A stretch of 64,000 nucleotides of DNA from positions 3,410,001 to 3,474,000 of the forward strand of contig CP119311.1 in assembly GCA_029202545.1 (NCBI GenBank). The letters run 5' to 3'. This DNA comes from Candidatus Pseudobacter hemicellulosilyticus (GTDB lineage Bacteria; Bacteroidota; Bacteroidia; Chitinophagales; Chitinophagaceae). The notes under the pieces were generated by a model. It did not search any database. It was not told the DNA's origin and saw nothing but the letters and a program-made list of their open reading frames with translations. The translations under genes were made by a program, and so were the position numbers. Positions within the stretch are counted from its first letter, which is position 1, and every line of letters begins with the position of its first letter. Below are positions 8,100-17,472 of this stretch, piece after piece.

Positions 8100-9023
8100 A
8101 TGGAACCGCAAACCTGCATCGTGATTGCCGGGCCCACTGCTTCCGGTAAAACCGCCCTGGCGGTACAGTTAGCCCGCAGTTTTAATACGGATATTATTTC
8201 GGCCGATTCCCGGCAATGCTTCCGGGAAATGACCATTGGCACTGCCAAACCCTCAGCCGCCGAACTGGCGGCTGTGCAGCATTATTTTATTAATTCCCAT
8301 TCAATACAGGAAGCCGTCAGTGCGGCGGCTTTTGAGTTATATGCCCTGGAGGCCGCTGACCGGATCTTCCAGGAGCATCCCGTAGCTGTTATGGCCGGGG
8401 GCACCGGTCTGTACATCAAAGCCTTTTGCGAGGGCCTGGATGAACTGCCGCCCATTGATCCCGCTATCCGGGAACAGCTTAACGCCCGGTACGCGGAAAA
8501 TGGCCTGGGCTGGCTGCAGCAGCAGGTGGCGGAACAGGACCCGGTCTATTATGCCGATGGTGAACTGCTGAATCCCCAGCGATTGCTTAGGGCCCTGGAA
8601 GTTAAGCTGGGCACTGGTCAGTCGATCCGGCATTTCCAGCAGCACAAAAAAGCGATCAGGGATTTTCATACTATTAAGATCGGTATCACGCTGCCCAAAG
8701 AGGTCCTGCATGAGCGGATCAACCAGCGCGTGGACAGGATGATGGAGCAGGGGCTGCTGGAAGAAGTAAAAGAGCTTTTGCCCTACCGTCACCTGAACGC
8801 GCTGCAGACCGTAGGGTATAACGAGGTATTCAGTTACCTGGATGGCCAGTGCAGCCTGGAGGAGGCCGTGGCAGCCATTAAAAGGAATACCCGCCAGTAC
8901 GCCAAGCGGCAACTCACCTGGTTCCGCCGTGACCCCACCATCCAATGGTTTGCCCCGGACCAGTTTGCCGCCATACTGGAGTATTGCCAGTCAGGAATAC
9001 AAGGATTGGGGACGAACCAGTAA
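8100..9023 (+). CDS. miaA: tRNA dimethylallyltransferase
   Basis: 307 residues, normal family length. It transfers the dimethylallyl group from DMAPP to N6 of A37 in tRNAs reading UNN codons. The P-loop is GPTASGKT (11-18), followed by DIISADSRQCFREMTIGTAKPS with the expected catalytic Asp; the C-terminal part has RINQRVDRMMEQGLLEEVKELLP, LQTVGYNEVFSYLDG and RQYAKRQLTWFRRD. It starts 8 nt after the pRiA4b-ORF3-like gene. The end of the gene overlaps an exact copy of the motif GGGACGAACCA (9009-9019), which here encodes LGTNQ just before the stop. Confidence 0.95.
   Translation: MEPQTCIVIAGPTASGKTALAVQLARSFNTDIISADSRQCFREMTIGTAKPSAAELAAVQHYFINSHSIQEAVSAAAFELYALEAADRIFQEHPVAVMAGGTGLYIKAFCEGLDELPPIDPAIREQLNARYAENGLGWLQQQVAEQDPVYYADGELLNPQRLLRALEVKLGTGQSIRHFQQHKKAIRDFHTIKIGITLPKEVLHERINQRVDRMMEQGLLEEVKELLPYRHLNALQTVGYNEVFSYLDGQCSLEEAVAAIKRNTRQYAKRQLTWFRRDPTIQWFAPDQFAAILEYCQSGIQGLGTNQ
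9009..9019 (+). repeat. Copy 2 of the GGGACGAACCA motif
   Basis: Exact 11-bp copy at the extreme 3' end of miaA, one base before the stop codon at 9021-9023. Confidence 0.5.
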
Positions 9024-9491
9024 GCTTACGGATGACCAGCAGATTTACTTCGTTTTTTATAGCCGCCCTGATGCTATAACCGGCAGTTTTTCAATCTCAG
9101 AATGGATCCCGTCTGCCCCGGTTAAACTCGCCATGGGTACCTGAGACCATCCGGGGATCCCCCTTGGTTCGTACCAAAAATTAATTCTTCAAAACATTGA
9201 TAATCATGCGGTTGAAAACGGTACAGATTTCTACTTACTGTCCCGGGAAAGACATTCAAAAAAAAGTTAAATAGGAAAATTATTTAATGTTTTGGCCGAA
9301 ATTTGTATGGTGGATCCCGGGTGATTCCCGCATATCCGAATTAACAGGAATGACCCCATCTGCGGGGTCCATAAGTGAAGGGTTAAGGTTTAAGTAACCT
9401 TACAAAATCAAAGATCCCGCTTGTCACAAGCGGGATCTTTGACTATATAGCTTAACTCAATTATTTATCAGTAAGCCTGCCAGGATATTCC
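9024..9491. other. Intergenic region between convergent miaA and the porin gene
   Basis: No coding sequence recognised. It holds an imperfect palindrome TTGGTTCGTACCAA (9164-9177) that contains the reverse of the CGAACCAA motif, an A/T-rich stretch at about 9240-9290, a short hairpin 9352-9357/9364-9369, and the terminator hairpin at 9410-9440. Confidence 0.6.
9410..9440 (-). terminator. Terminator of the porin gene
   Basis: 15-bp perfect arms 9410-9424 and 9426-9440 around a single base. On the minus strand it is followed by GATTTTG, so it probably ends the gene whose stop is at 9492; it could also stop readthrough from miaA. Confidence 0.65.
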
Positions 9492-11147
9492 TCAGATCTT
9501 TACACCCATCGTTACCAGTACAGTGCCACTGTTCTGCCGCAGTTCTGCAAATGTATTCATGCGCGGCGCATCTACCCGGTAGGGAAAATGTACATCCTTA
9601 TAAATGCTATGCACATACGTAAGGTCCAGGAATAATCCTTTGTTGCGATAGCCAATGCCGCCGCTCAGGTTCATCCTGCTGGCTTTCAGCGCGGCGTCTT
9701 CATAGGGATTGCCATAGTAGGCAAAGCCCAGCCGGCCCATGATGGTATTGAACTTCATTTCACCGCCTACCCGGAAGTTGAGGGCGCCTTTATAGGAGGC
9801 TTTGAGGGCGGTGTTCACATCATCAAAATATTGTTCGTCGTTGCTGTAATCTTCGCCGGAGCGCAGGCGGGCGCTGCCATAGGTCACATATTCCAGGTCG
9901 GCCGTAAGGAAGCCCTGCTGTTTGCTGACATCCTGTACACCACCGAACACCCAGGCGCCACTGACCAGGAAACGCCAGGGGCTGCTGAGGTCATATTTGA
10001 AACTGGGATCGGAATTGCCATAGAAAACGGAGGAATTCACCGAGAAGACCTTGATATTGCCGGTAGCCGTATCAATATCGGTGGTCATGGTGGAAGTGAG
10101 TTTGTCCTTCAGGCTGTAGATGGTGGGCGTATGCAGGCCCAGACCGATGCGCAGCGAGCTGACAGGCTTGAAGATCACGCCCAGCTTCAGGTTCAGACCA
10201 AATCCTTTGGAAGTATAGTTCTCGGTGTAGCTGCTGTAGTTGAATTCATTGTTGCCGGCGCCATTGGCATCGGATTCAACATATTCACTGGTGCGTTTAT
10301 AGTTCACAACGGGGATGCCGAGGCTACCGCCGATATAGAATTTGTCGTTTGAATTGGATGCAAAACCCAGGGCTACTTCCGTGATGCCGCCGCTGGTGCG
10401 GATGGTATTTTCCTGCATCACTACGCCGGCTTCTTCAGCCCGGGAAAATACGGTTGAGCTGCCGGGATCCACATCTACCAGGTAGGTATACAGGCCCATC
10501 TTGGTCATGAGGGAAATATTGGGATCGTCCAGGGCGTCGTCAATGATGTCCAGGTCGTCCATACCGGGATTCTGGTTCTTCTGGCCCACATAATAGTCGA
10601 AGAACTCATTGGCCATGTTCTCACTGAAGGAACTGTAATCATTCAGTCCTTTGTATTTGACAACATTGTTGAAATTGGCCATGCGGTTAATGCCGAGGCC
10701 GAAGGCGGTGGTGCGGCCGGGATTGTAGCGGTTGCCGAATCCCAGTACAAAACCGGTGGTGCCCATGCTGAATTTGCTGAGCTGATCGGCATCTGTATCG
10801 GTGCCCCGGAATTTACCGGTACCGTTGAAAAGGCCTATCTGGGGCGTCATGACCGCCTCGCCGGTCTTGTAAACACCCAGGCCGGCAGGGTTCACAAAAA
10901 GGGAGGTCAGGTCGCCACCCAATGAGCCGGCGGCGCCACCGATGGCCTGGTTACGGGCGGTGCCGGAAGGCATTATCCAGCCCATGCGCAGGGCGTCTTC
11001 CGGGATCTGTGCCAGGACCGGCTGGCTGGCCGCCAGCAGGAGGCCCAGCAGGCCCATGGAATAATAGGGTAATACTTTTTTGCGGGAGGATCGGTCTGGC
11101 TGCTGCCAATGGTCTTGAAGGCTGCGTTCGTTCATGCTTTTGATCAT
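9492..11147 (-). CDS. Outer-membrane beta-barrel protein, OmpP1/FadL-like
   Basis: 551 residues. After a charged leader, a hydrophobic signal MGLLGLLLAASQPVLAQ ends near residue 47. The mature start (GTARNQAIGGAAGSLGGDLTSLFVNPAGLGVYKTGE) is the hallmark N-terminus of the FadL/OmpP1/TodX transporter family, and the rest shows alternating amphipathic strands ending in VLVTMGVKI. Family members pass long-chain fatty acids or hydrophobic compounds through the outer membrane; the ligand here is unknown. An ATG 12 nt downstream is an equally possible start. The lipoprotein gene upstream is in the same orientation with a 114-nt gap and may share its transcript. Confidence 0.82.
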   Translation of the reverse strand: MIKSMNERSLQDHWQQPDRSSRKKVLPYYSMGLLGLLLAASQPVLAQIPEDALRMGWIMPSGTARNQAIGGAAGSLGGDLTSLFVNPAGLGVYKTGEAVMTPQIGLFNGTGKFRGTDTDADQLSKFSMGTTGFVLGFGNRYNPGRTTAFGLGINRMANFNNVVKYKGLNDYSSFSENMANEFFDYYVGQKNQNPGMDDLDIIDDALDDPNISLMTKMGLYTYLVDVDPGSSTVFSRAEEAGVVMQENTIRTSGGITEVALGFASNSNDKFYIGGSLGIPVVNYKRTSEYVESDANGAGNNEFNYSSYTENYTSKGFGLNLKLGVIFKPVSSLRIGLGLHTPTIYSLKDKLTSTMTTDIDTATGNIKVFSVNSSVFYGNSDPSFKYDLSSPWRFLVSGAWVFGGVQDVSKQQGFLTADLEYVTYGSARLRSGEDYSNDEQYFDDVNTALKASYKGALNFRVGGEMKFNTIMGRLGFAYYGNPYEDAALKASRMNLSGGIGYRNKGLFLDLTYVHSIYKDVHFPYRVDAPRMNTFAELRQNSGTVLVTMGVKI

Positions 11148-11261
11148 TTTGTCTGATTTCCTTGTTCCTTACAGGACAAAAAAAAGAGGCCGCCAATGCT
11201 CCGCCCAGGTTGGTTCCCTGAAGCCAAAGCGTGGGTGACCCCGTATGATAAACAACTGTTG

Positions 11262-12095
11262 TTAGTTCCTGCCCGGTCTGCTTACACCGCCACCGCCGCC
11301 ACTGCTGCCGCCGGAGGAAGAGCCGCTGCCACCACCTGTGGAACCACTGCTACGATTGGTAGACGTGTTGGAAGATGGGGGCGTATAGGTACGGTTGGGC
11401 CTGTCGCTGGAGGAACCGGGATTATAATAGGTCTCCCTGCTCCGGCCGCTGCCGCTTCCTCCCAGGGTTTGACGCCTGGTAGTGTTGCTGGAATTGGTGT
11501 TATTGTAACGGGCGCCGGAAGTAACGGTCTGGGTACGGAGGCCGTACCGGTTCACGCTGGTCTGGTTCCTGTTACTGTAGTTGTTATTGGTGTAGCTGCC
11601 CAGGTTGAAATTCCGCACTTTGGTATAAGTGATGGGATTTACTTTGGGGCTGCCGATCACATAACCCACGCAATAGGGGTTATAATAACTGTTCCACATG
11701 TAGAAGTTGTTCCAGTAGCCGTTCATATTCCAGGCAAAGGGGCCATAATTGTTCCAGTAGTTATTCCAACCCCAGGGACTGTACCCGAAACCGCCAAAGC
11801 CACCATAAGAGAAGGGGCTATAGGCATAGTCGTTGTAATAATAGTCGTCCAGCGTATTCCAGCGGTCCCGGTTATATACCTTCATCCGCAGGTACCTGTC
11901 GTCCGTATTATAGTACTCGTCCTGCCCGTTCCGGTCATTGTACCGGTCCTGTCTTTCTTCCACATTTACATAGGCGTCCGCCTCCCTTGCGGGGGAGAAG
12001 TATACTTCATCAGGCGTCTGACCTGATCTGTATACCGCACAGCTGGTAAAAGCTGTGGCCGCCAGCGCTGCTAATAGGATAAACCGGGACTTCAT
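11262..12095 (-). CDS. Low-complexity Asn/Tyr/Gly-rich lipoprotein
   Basis: 277 residues from MKSRFILLAALAATAFTSC, a lipoprotein signal with lipobox TSC; the ATG 9 nt upstream is the alternative. The body is very rich in Tyr, Asn, Trp and Phe (a long run of YGGFGGF, NNYWNNYG and MWNSYYNPY types at about 90-145), and the last 80 residues are Ser/Gly/Thr with Arg. This looks like a disordered or fibre-like envelope protein; I recognise no catalytic domain. Orientation and position suggest a partner of the FadL-like porin downstream. The opposite strand also has a long open frame (11196-12026), but it lacks a signal or family match and arises from the low-complexity codon pattern. Confidence 0.7.
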   Translation of the reverse strand: MKSRFILLAALAATAFTSCAVYRSGQTPDEVYFSPAREADAYVNVEERQDRYNDRNGQDEYYNTDDRYLRMKVYNRDRWNTLDDYYYNDYAYSPFSYGGFGGFGYSPWGWNNYWNNYGPFAWNMNGYWNNFYMWNSYYNPYCVGYVIGSPKVNPITYTKVRNFNLGSYTNNNYSNRNQTSVNRYGLRTQTVTSGARYNNTNSSNTTRRQTLGGSGSGRSRETYYNPGSSSDRPNRTYTPPSSNTSTNRSSGSTGGGSGSSSGGSSGGGGGVSRPGRN

Positions 12096-12130
12096 GGTCG
12101 TCAATTTAATGATTTACGATTTGCAATTGC

Positions 12131-12312
12131 TACTTTTGCATACTTGCGATTAAAGTTACAATAAATTGACCGTCGCAGAGACAAAAATGTTGCCCTGGTA
12201 TATGTTAAAGTTACATTGGTCGACAGCAACCTGAAACCCGCGCCCTGTCAGGGCGGGCGGAGATTAAGAACGGATTAAAAAAATAAGGCCCGCGAGGGCG
12301 AAATACCAACAA
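12131..12312 (+). promoter_or_regulatory. Candidate structured leader of proS
   Basis: TACTTTTG at 12131-12138 matches the -7 element, giving a leader of about 165 nt. It carries hairpin 1 (CGCCCTG/CAGGGCG, 12241-12255) and hairpin 2 (GCCC/GGGC, 12288-12299, loop GCGA). GCGGGC (12253-12258) can instead pair with GCCCGC (12288-12293), which would exclude both hairpins. The alternative folds suggest cis-regulation; there is no experimental evidence here. Confidence 0.35.
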
Positions 12313-13791
12313 ATGAGCAAAGCGATCACCAGCAGGAGCGAAGACTATTCGCAATGGTACAATGACCTGGTCATTAAAGGCGGACTGGCCGATTATTCAG
12401 CCGTAAGGGGTTGTATGGTAATTAAACCCTATGGGTTTGGTCTTTGGGAAAATATGCGGGATACCCTGGACAAAATGTTCAAGGATACCGGGCATACCAA
12501 TGCCTACTTCCCCCTGTTTGTTCCCAAGAGCCTGTTTGAGGCCGAGGAAAAGAACGCCGAAGGTTTTGCCAAGGAATGCGCTGTAGTGACGCACTACCGC
12601 CTCAAAGCCGACCCCTCCAAAAAAGGAGCCCTGATGGTGGATCCCGAAGCCAAACTGGAAGAAGAGCTGGTGGTCCGTCCTACCAGTGAGGCCATTATCT
12701 GGAATACGTATAAGAACTGGATCCAGAGCTACCGCGACCTGCCCCTGCTCATCAACCAGTGGGCAAACGTAGTGCGCTGGGAAATGCGTACCCGCCTTTT
12801 CCTGCGTACCGCTGAATTCCTCTGGCAGGAAGGGCATACTGCGCACGCTACTGCCCAGGAAGCCGTAGCAGAGACCGTACAGATGCTGCATGTGTATGGT
12901 GATTTTGTAGAGAACTGGATGGCGCTGCCGGTGATCAAAGGCGTGAAGACCGAAAGCGAACGCTTTGCCGGCGCCGTGGACACCTATTGCATTGAAGCCC
13001 TCATGCAGGATGGTAAAGCCCTGCAGGCCGGTACTTCGCATTTCCTGGGGCAGAATTTTGCCAAAGCCTTTGACGTGAAATTCTCTGATAAAGAAAATAA
13101 GCTGGACTATGTATGGGCTACCAGCTGGGGTGTCAGCACCCGCCTTATCGGCGCCCTGGTGATGGCGCACAGTGATGACGACGGCCTGATCCTGCCGCCC
13201 CGGATTGCGCCCCTGCAGGTGGTGATAGTCCCCATTTATAAAGGAGAAGAAAGCAAGGCCGAGATTGACGGCAAAGCCCGTGAGCTGATGGCGCAGCTGA
13301 AAGCTGCCGGCGTCCGTGTAAAATTTGACGATAATGACAATTCAAGGCCCGGCTGGAAATTTGCCGAATACGAAATGAAAGGCGTGCCGGTGCGGATCGC
13401 TTTGGGCGCCCGCGACCTGGCCAATAATGTTTGTGAGCTGGCCCGCCGGGACACAAAGGAAAAAAGCAGTGTATCCCTGGATGGCCTGTCGGACCGCATC
13501 ATAGGCCTGCTGGATGAAATCCAGCAGCAGATCTATACCAAGGCCCTGAACTACCGGGATCAGCATATCACCAAAGTGGACAGCTGGGATGAATTTGTCA
13601 AAATCCTGTCAGAAAAAGGCGGTTTCCTGTCCGCGCACTGGGATGGTACTGCTGAGACTGAAGATAAGATCAAGGAGCTGACCAAGGCTACCATCCGCTG
13701 TATCCCCCTGGACAATGCCCAGGAGGAAGGGGTCTGTGTACTGAGCGGCAAGCCCAGCAAACAGCGGGTGCTGTTTGCCCAGTCTTATTGA
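12313..13791 (+). CDS. proS: Prolyl-tRNA synthetase
   Basis: 492 residues, matching the shorter type 3 (eukaryote/archaeon-like) ProRS found in Bacteroidota, without the large editing insertion of the E. coli enzyme. Class II motifs are visible: motif 1 around [10 protein letters not shown], motif 2 [25 protein letters not shown], and motif 3 in the core. The anticodon-binding domain follows from [16 protein letters not shown] (about 298), with the C-terminal zinc-like domain ending in [10 protein letters not shown]. It charges tRNA-Pro in the cytoplasm. It is divergent from the lipoprotein gene and preceded by a possible structured leader. Confidence 0.95.
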   Translation: MSKAITSRSEDYSQWYNDLVIKGGLADYSAVRGCMVIKPYGFGLWENMRDTLDKMFKDTGHTNAYFPLFVPKSLFEAEEKNAEGFAKECAVVTHYRLKADPSKKGALMVDPEAKLEEELVVRPTSEAIIWNTYKNWIQSYRDLPLLINQWANVVRWEMRTRLFLRTAEFLWQEGHTAHATAQEAVAETVQMLHVYGDFVENWMALPVIKGVKTESERFAGAVDTYCIEALMQDGKALQAGTSHFLGQNFAKAFDVKFSDKENKLDYVWATSWGVSTRLIGALVMAHSDDDGLILPPRIAPLQVVIVPIYKGEESKAEIDGKARELMAQLKAAGVRVKFDDNDNSRPGWKFAEYEMKGVPVRIALGARDLANNVCELARRDTKEKSSVSLDGLSDRIIGLLDEIQQQIYTKALNYRDQHITKVDSWDEFVKILSEKGGFLSAHWDGTAETEDKIKELTKATIRCIPLDNAQEEGVCVLSGKPSKQRVLFAQSY

Positions 13792-13919
13792 TGACCGTGT
13801 AAGGGGAAACCCCAGTTTTGGGAGAGGGCACTCGGTTTCAAGAGGTTAGGGGATATAATTATTTTACTTTTTGATTTTTTTTTCATTTCTTGTAGCCCAT
13901 AACTTTAAAACACCTATTC

Positions 13920-14261
13920 ATGGAAAATTTGAACCAACCCTCTCAGACGCCCACCCCTACACAGAAAACCATGCTGCCTAACGCAACAGTAGTAATGGTT
14001 TTAGGTATCTGCTCCATCGTTTTCGGCTGTCTTTTCATTGGTCTGATCCTCGGCATCATTGGTCTGGTGCTGTCCAGCAAACCAAGGAAAATGTACAAAG
14101 AAAACCCGGCTGCCTGGGACGGTTATGGCCAGTTGAACGCAGGTTTCATCATGTCTATCATTGGCATTGCTCTCGGTTCTATCTATGCGATCTATTACAT
14201 TTTCATGTTGGCAATCCTTGGTAGCGCTGCTACTTCGATCTGGAATATGAACAATTTATAA
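13920..14261 (+). CDS. Small membrane protein of the CCC-motif/DUF4190 type
   Basis: 113 residues. A Pro/Thr-rich cytoplasmic start is followed by two hydrophobic helices (about 24-52, VVMVLGICSIVFGCLFIGLILGI..., and 76-104) with a short polar loop SSKPRKMYKENPAAWDGYGQLNAG between them. The pattern matches the CCC-motif membrane proteins annotated in this phylum. Function is unknown. A strong intrinsic terminator follows, so it is probably its own unit. Confidence 0.7.
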   Translation: MENLNQPSQTPTPTQKTMLPNATVVMVLGICSIVFGCLFIGLILGIIGLVLSSKPRKMYKENPAAWDGYGQLNAGFIMSIIGIALGSIYAIYYIFMLAILGSAATSIWNMNNL

Positions 14262-14276
14262 TCCATGCACATGGGC

Positions 14277-14322
14277 AAAAGGTGACTGAAAAATTCTCCG
14301 GGACTTTTCAGTCACCTTTTTC
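14277..14322 (+). terminator. Intrinsic terminator
   Basis: Stem 14281-14292 / 14305-14316 (GGTGACTGAAAA and complement, 12-nt loop), extended by AAAA/TTTT and followed by TTTTTCTATTTT. It sits between the CCC-motif gene and the DUF2752 gene. Confidence 0.85.
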
Positions 14323-14336
14323 TATTTTAAAAAGGT

Positions 14337-14645
14337 ATGCTTACCTGGCTCCAACAACATATGCTGCCCTGCGCCCTGAAGTACTTGCTGGGACTGGATT
14401 GCCCTTTGTGCGGCTTCCAGCGCTCCCTGCTGGCGCTGCTGCAGGGACACTGGGCGGAAAGCTGGGCCCTGTATCCACCGCTGATCCCCGTGCTGCTGCT
14501 GGGGATGGGCTGGGGATTGGCGCTGCTCAGCCGTCGCTGGCCCGGCAGGACAGGACTGGTCGCCTACACCTGGGTGGTACTGGCGCTGGTAATGCTGAAC
14601 TATATTGTTAAACTGGTTGTTCCGGGTCTTCACGGCCATGGATGA
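14337..14645 (+). CDS. DUF2752 family membrane protein
   Basis: 102 residues with the family signature CPLCGFQRSLLALLQG (about residues 22-37), in which the Cys-x-x-Cys-Gly...Arg motif is the conserved core, and two hydrophobic helices after it. DUF2752 proteins are small membrane proteins of unknown role, often near other small membrane genes as here. The stop overlaps the beginning of the frame that leads into the following DUF5362-like gene, so the three small genes 14337-15620 probably form one unit. Confidence 0.8.
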   Translation: MLTWLQQHMLPCALKYLLGLDCPLCGFQRSLLALLQGHWAESWALYPPLIPVLLLGMGWGLALLSRRWPGRTGLVAYTWVVLALVMLNYIVKLVVPGLHGHG

Positions 14646-14680
14646 CCGGTGTTTTATTGTTGTCAAATCATATTATTTCC

Positions 14681-15139
14681 ATGGAACAATCATCAACAGA
14701 TTCCCTGTTTGACCTGCAGGTGGATCATGAAACTGGAGAATACCTGCGGGAAACAGGTAAGTGGTCAAGATTTATTGGTATCAGCTATATAGTCTGCTGT
14801 GCGCTGGGGTTAGTGGTCCTGCTGGTCCTGTTACTGGTATTGTATGTGTTCAGGGCCGTAGACCTGGAAACTGCGCTGGAAGCTTATCCTACGCTGGCAG
14901 GCCGGGAAGCCACACTGATCATCCCTTTTATGCTGGGTATTGCCGGTTGTGGCATCCTTACAGTAGCTGGTATCCAGCTGGTCCGTTTTGCGCGTAACTG
15001 CAAATATGCTGTCCAGCAACAGGACCAGGCTGCTTTCAATGCCAGCCTCCGCAACCTGCGCACCTTCCTGCTGCTGTTTGGGATCGTTATTATCCTCAGT
15101 GTAGTGGCATCCTTATTACAAATGGCGGTAGCCATCTAA
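14681..15139 (+). CDS. DUF5362-like membrane protein, paralogue 1
   Basis: 152 residues from MEQSSTDSLFDLQVDHETGEYLRETGKWSRFIGISYIV; the frame is open 39 nt further upstream but the paralogue comparison supports this ATG. Three hydrophobic segments (about 30-55, 78-102 and 128-150). It aligns along its length with the next gene: both start with LFDLxxDxE, have a WxxFIxxxY/F entry to the first helix, and a polar segment (QxDQxAFNxSLRNLRTF versus NNDQETFNKGVNNLRIY) before the last helix. Function is unknown. Confidence 0.7.
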   Translation: MEQSSTDSLFDLQVDHETGEYLRETGKWSRFIGISYIVCCALGLVVLLVLLLVLYVFRAVDLETALEAYPTLAGREATLIIPFMLGIAGCGILTVAGIQLVRFARNCKYAVQQQDQAAFNASLRNLRTFLLLFGIVIILSVVASLLQMAVAI

Positions 15140-15149
15140 AAAACGATTC

Positions 15150-15620
15150 ATGGAAAACACACAACAATCCTCTTCCTTTAACGATCTTTTTGACCTCCGG
15201 ATTGATGCAGAAGCGCAACAGCTGCTGTTTGACTGTGCCAAATGGGCAAAGATCATTGCCGTTTTCAGCTTTATAAGTATCGGCGTCAGCATGATCTCGC
15301 CTTTTGTTATTTATGCCCGGGTAGACATGGTGCCTATGGCCAGGACCTTTGCTATCGGGGGCGGTGTAATGTCCGCCCTGATCAGCGGGCTGATCACTGT
15401 AGCCATCAACATCTTCCTGTACCGCTTTTCCAACTACACTGTACAGGGGCTGAACAATAACGATCAGGAAACTTTCAATAAAGGTGTCAATAACCTGCGG
15501 ATCTATTCCAAGATCATTGGCATCATCATGATCATAGTGCTTTCTCTCCTGACCCTGGTGTTCTTTCTGTTCCTGCTCATTGGCGGAATAGCAGCCATGG
15601 TCAGCACCATGCCCAAATGA
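15150..15620 (+). CDS. DUF5362-like membrane protein, paralogue 2
   Basis: 156 residues, 10 nt after paralogue 1, which it resembles in layout and motifs (LFDLRIDAEAQQLLFDCAKWAKII at the start; NNDQETFNKGVNNLRIYSKIIGIIMII at the end). Three membrane segments are predicted by hydrophobicity. The tandem pair probably arose by duplication. It meets the RDD-family gene tail to tail with no space between the two stop codons. Function is unknown. Confidence 0.7.
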   Translation: MENTQQSSSFNDLFDLRIDAEAQQLLFDCAKWAKIIAVFSFISIGVSMISPFVIYARVDMVPMARTFAIGGGVMSALISGLITVAINIFLYRFSNYTVQGLNNNDQETFNKGVNNLRIYSKIIGIIMIIVLSLLTLVFFLFLLIGGIAAMVSTMPK

Positions 15621-16370
15621 TCAGTGTGTGGAGTAGTAATTGTAATCCTTCAGCAGGGCTTGCAGGAATTCAAAACTGTCCTGCTCTGATTGTATGCGGA
15701 GCTTGGATTTGATCCTGTCTGCAATGCGCAGGGCCAGGTAGGGATCACCCTTGCGCCGGATGCTCTCAATAATACTTTTCAGGGTATTGATGTCCCGGTC
15801 TGATAACTGCATGACCTGCGGATAAGTAGGTTTGTAACTGTCCTCCACTTCCGTGAATACGGTATTCTGCCAGGTATTGCGGGCCCGGACATCAATGATC
15901 AGGGTGCCGGCCAGCAGATCGCCAATACGCTGGGAGCGGGGGGAAATGATCACGGAGGCCAGACCGGCAAACAGCAGGGGGAAGGTCCACCAGGGCCAGG
16001 CCTCATAGCCGATAAAAGCAAATATCCATATAGGAAAATCGATCAGGCGGAATACCCAGCGGATCAGGTACTGGCCAATGCTGGGATGGCCTCCATCGGC
16101 GGCAATTACTTTAATGCCCATGGCCAGCTTTCCCACGCTCTGCCCGTTCAGCATGATCTCACAGACCAGGTGGTAAAACAAGGAGGGCAGGCTCACCAGG
16201 ACGGTTTTCCATTCCCAGCTGCCGGGCGTCTGCAGCACCAGCACATTCATGAGTATCATATACAACGTGCAGATAACTCCATCAATGAACCAGGCTATGA
16301 GCCGCAGGTGGAAAGGGGCTACGGGGAATTCCACCTCAATGTTGAACCCTGTATCTAATTTTACCAGCAT
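15621..16370 (-). CDS. RDD family membrane protein
   Basis: 249 residues from the ATG at 16370 (a TTG lies 9 nt upstream). The RDD domain is at about residues 15-150: FHLRLIAWFIDGVICTLYM carries the Arg and first Asp, and GDLLAGTLIIDVRA the final conserved positions, with three or four membrane helices. A cytosolic tail follows. RDD proteins are proposed transporters or membrane chaperones. In Bacteroidota it recurrently sits next to SpoIIM, MoxR and DUF58 genes; here it is divergent from that operon with a 133-nt shared upstream region. Confidence 0.88.
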   Translation of the reverse strand: MLVKLDTGFNIEVEFPVAPFHLRLIAWFIDGVICTLYMILMNVLVLQTPGSWEWKTVLVSLPSLFYHLVCEIMLNGQSVGKLAMGIKVIAADGGHPSIGQYLIRWVFRLIDFPIWIFAFIGYEAWPWWTFPLLFAGLASVIISPRSQRIGDLLAGTLIIDVRARNTWQNTVFTEVEDSYKPTYPQVMQLSDRDINTLKSIIESIRRKGDPYLALRIADRIKSKLRIQSEQDSFEFLQALLKDYNYYSTH

Positions 16371-16503
16371 ACTCAACAAATAAACGGATATTTTGCAGAA
16401 TCCGGTTGTAAGGTTCTAAATATAACGCTTATATTTATTCTGCTATGGTTAGTTCACGGTTGGCTAAGGTTAAAGGATGATTTATCACAAAAAAAGTTGA
16501 TTC

Positions 16504-17472
16504 GTGCGCGAAGGACTCTTCTTAAAAAAGAACATTGAAAAGTGGAAACGGTACCAGTACGGAAAGGAGACCGATCCCGATAAAATGGCCGATGAGTTTA
16601 CAGAACTCGTCAACGACCTGGGTTACGCCAAAACTTTCTATCCCCATAGCAAAGTCACACACTACCTCAATGAGCTGGCTTCCCGCACCTATCTCAAGAT
16701 CTACCGGAACAAAAGGGAAGAAGGATCCCGTATCTGGCGTTTCTGGAAAACGGAACTGCCCCTGACCGTGGCCCGCTATTTCCGGCCCCTGCTCTGCGCT
16801 TTTCTCCTGTTCACCGGTATGGCCATTATGGGCGCCTATTCTGCTGCCCATGATGAAAGCTTTGTACGGGGCGTCCTGGGCGACAGCTACGTGGACGGCA
16901 CCGAAGAGAATATTACCAAGGGCGATCCTTTTGGCGTGTACAAACAAGGGGATAAACTGTCCATGTTCGTATACATCGCCAATAACAATATCCGGGTGGC
17001 CTTTATGACCTTTGTCAGCGGCATTTTCCTGTCGATAGGCACGGCCTGGTACCTTTTCAGCAATGGAGTGATGCTGGGTTCTTTCCAGTATATGTTCTTT
17101 GCCAAAGGGCTGGGCTGGGATTCCGTGCTCGTGATCTGGATCCATGGCACCCTGGAGATCTCTGCCATTATCCTGGCGGGCGGCGCAGGCTTTATTCTCG
17201 GTAACAGTATCCTGTTCCCCGGCAACAATAAACGGATCGATTCCCTGAAAAGGGGCGCCAAAGACGGGCTGAAGCTGGTCATTGGCCTGATCCCGATCTT
17301 TATCACCGCTGCTTTTTTTGAAGGGTATGTTACCCGTCATACAGATATGCCCCGCTGGCTGAGCATTTCCATCCTGGCCAGCTCTTTCCTGTTCATTTGC
17401 TGGTATTTTGTATACTACCCCATACAGTTGAGCAGGAGGATTAAAATTAGTCAGGCGGAGGGCAGGGCATGA
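16504..17472 (+). CDS. SpoIIM-family integral membrane protein (stage II sporulation M homologue)
   Basis: 322 residues with a GTG start. A cytoplasmic region of about 90 residues (VREGLFLKKNIEKWKRYQYG) precedes five or six membrane helices. The family signature appears as NNNIRVAFMTFVSGIFLSIGTAW and WIHGTLEISAIILAGGAGFILG. SpoIIM is needed for engulfment in Bacillus, but homologues are widespread in non-sporulating Bacteroidota, so the name does not imply sporulation. It overlaps the next gene by ATGA, the start of a tightly packed operon. Confidence 0.88.
   Translation: MREGLFLKKNIEKWKRYQYGKETDPDKMADEFTELVNDLGYAKTFYPHSKVTHYLNELASRTYLKIYRNKREEGSRIWRFWKTELPLTVARYFRPLLCAFLLFTGMAIMGAYSAAHDESFVRGVLGDSYVDGTEENITKGDPFGVYKQGDKLSMFVYIANNNIRVAFMTFVSGIFLSIGTAWYLFSNGVMLGSFQYMFFAKGLGWDSVLVIWIHGTLEISAIILAGGAGFILGNSILFPGNNKRIDSLKRGAKDGLKLVIGLIPIFITAAFFEGYVTRHTDMPRWLSISILASSFLFICWYFVYYPIQLSRRIKISQAEGRA

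Noticed and set aside
11196..12026. 276-codon open frame on the plus strand opposite the Asn/Tyr-rich lipoprotein
   Set aside because: It has no signal or family resemblance; the minus strand carries a clear lipoprotein signal. Low-complexity codons leave the other strand open.
16504..17472. Stage II sporulation protein M as evidence for sporulation
   Set aside because: SpoIIM homologues occur widely in non-sporulating Bacteroidota in this same operon; no other sporulation gene is here.
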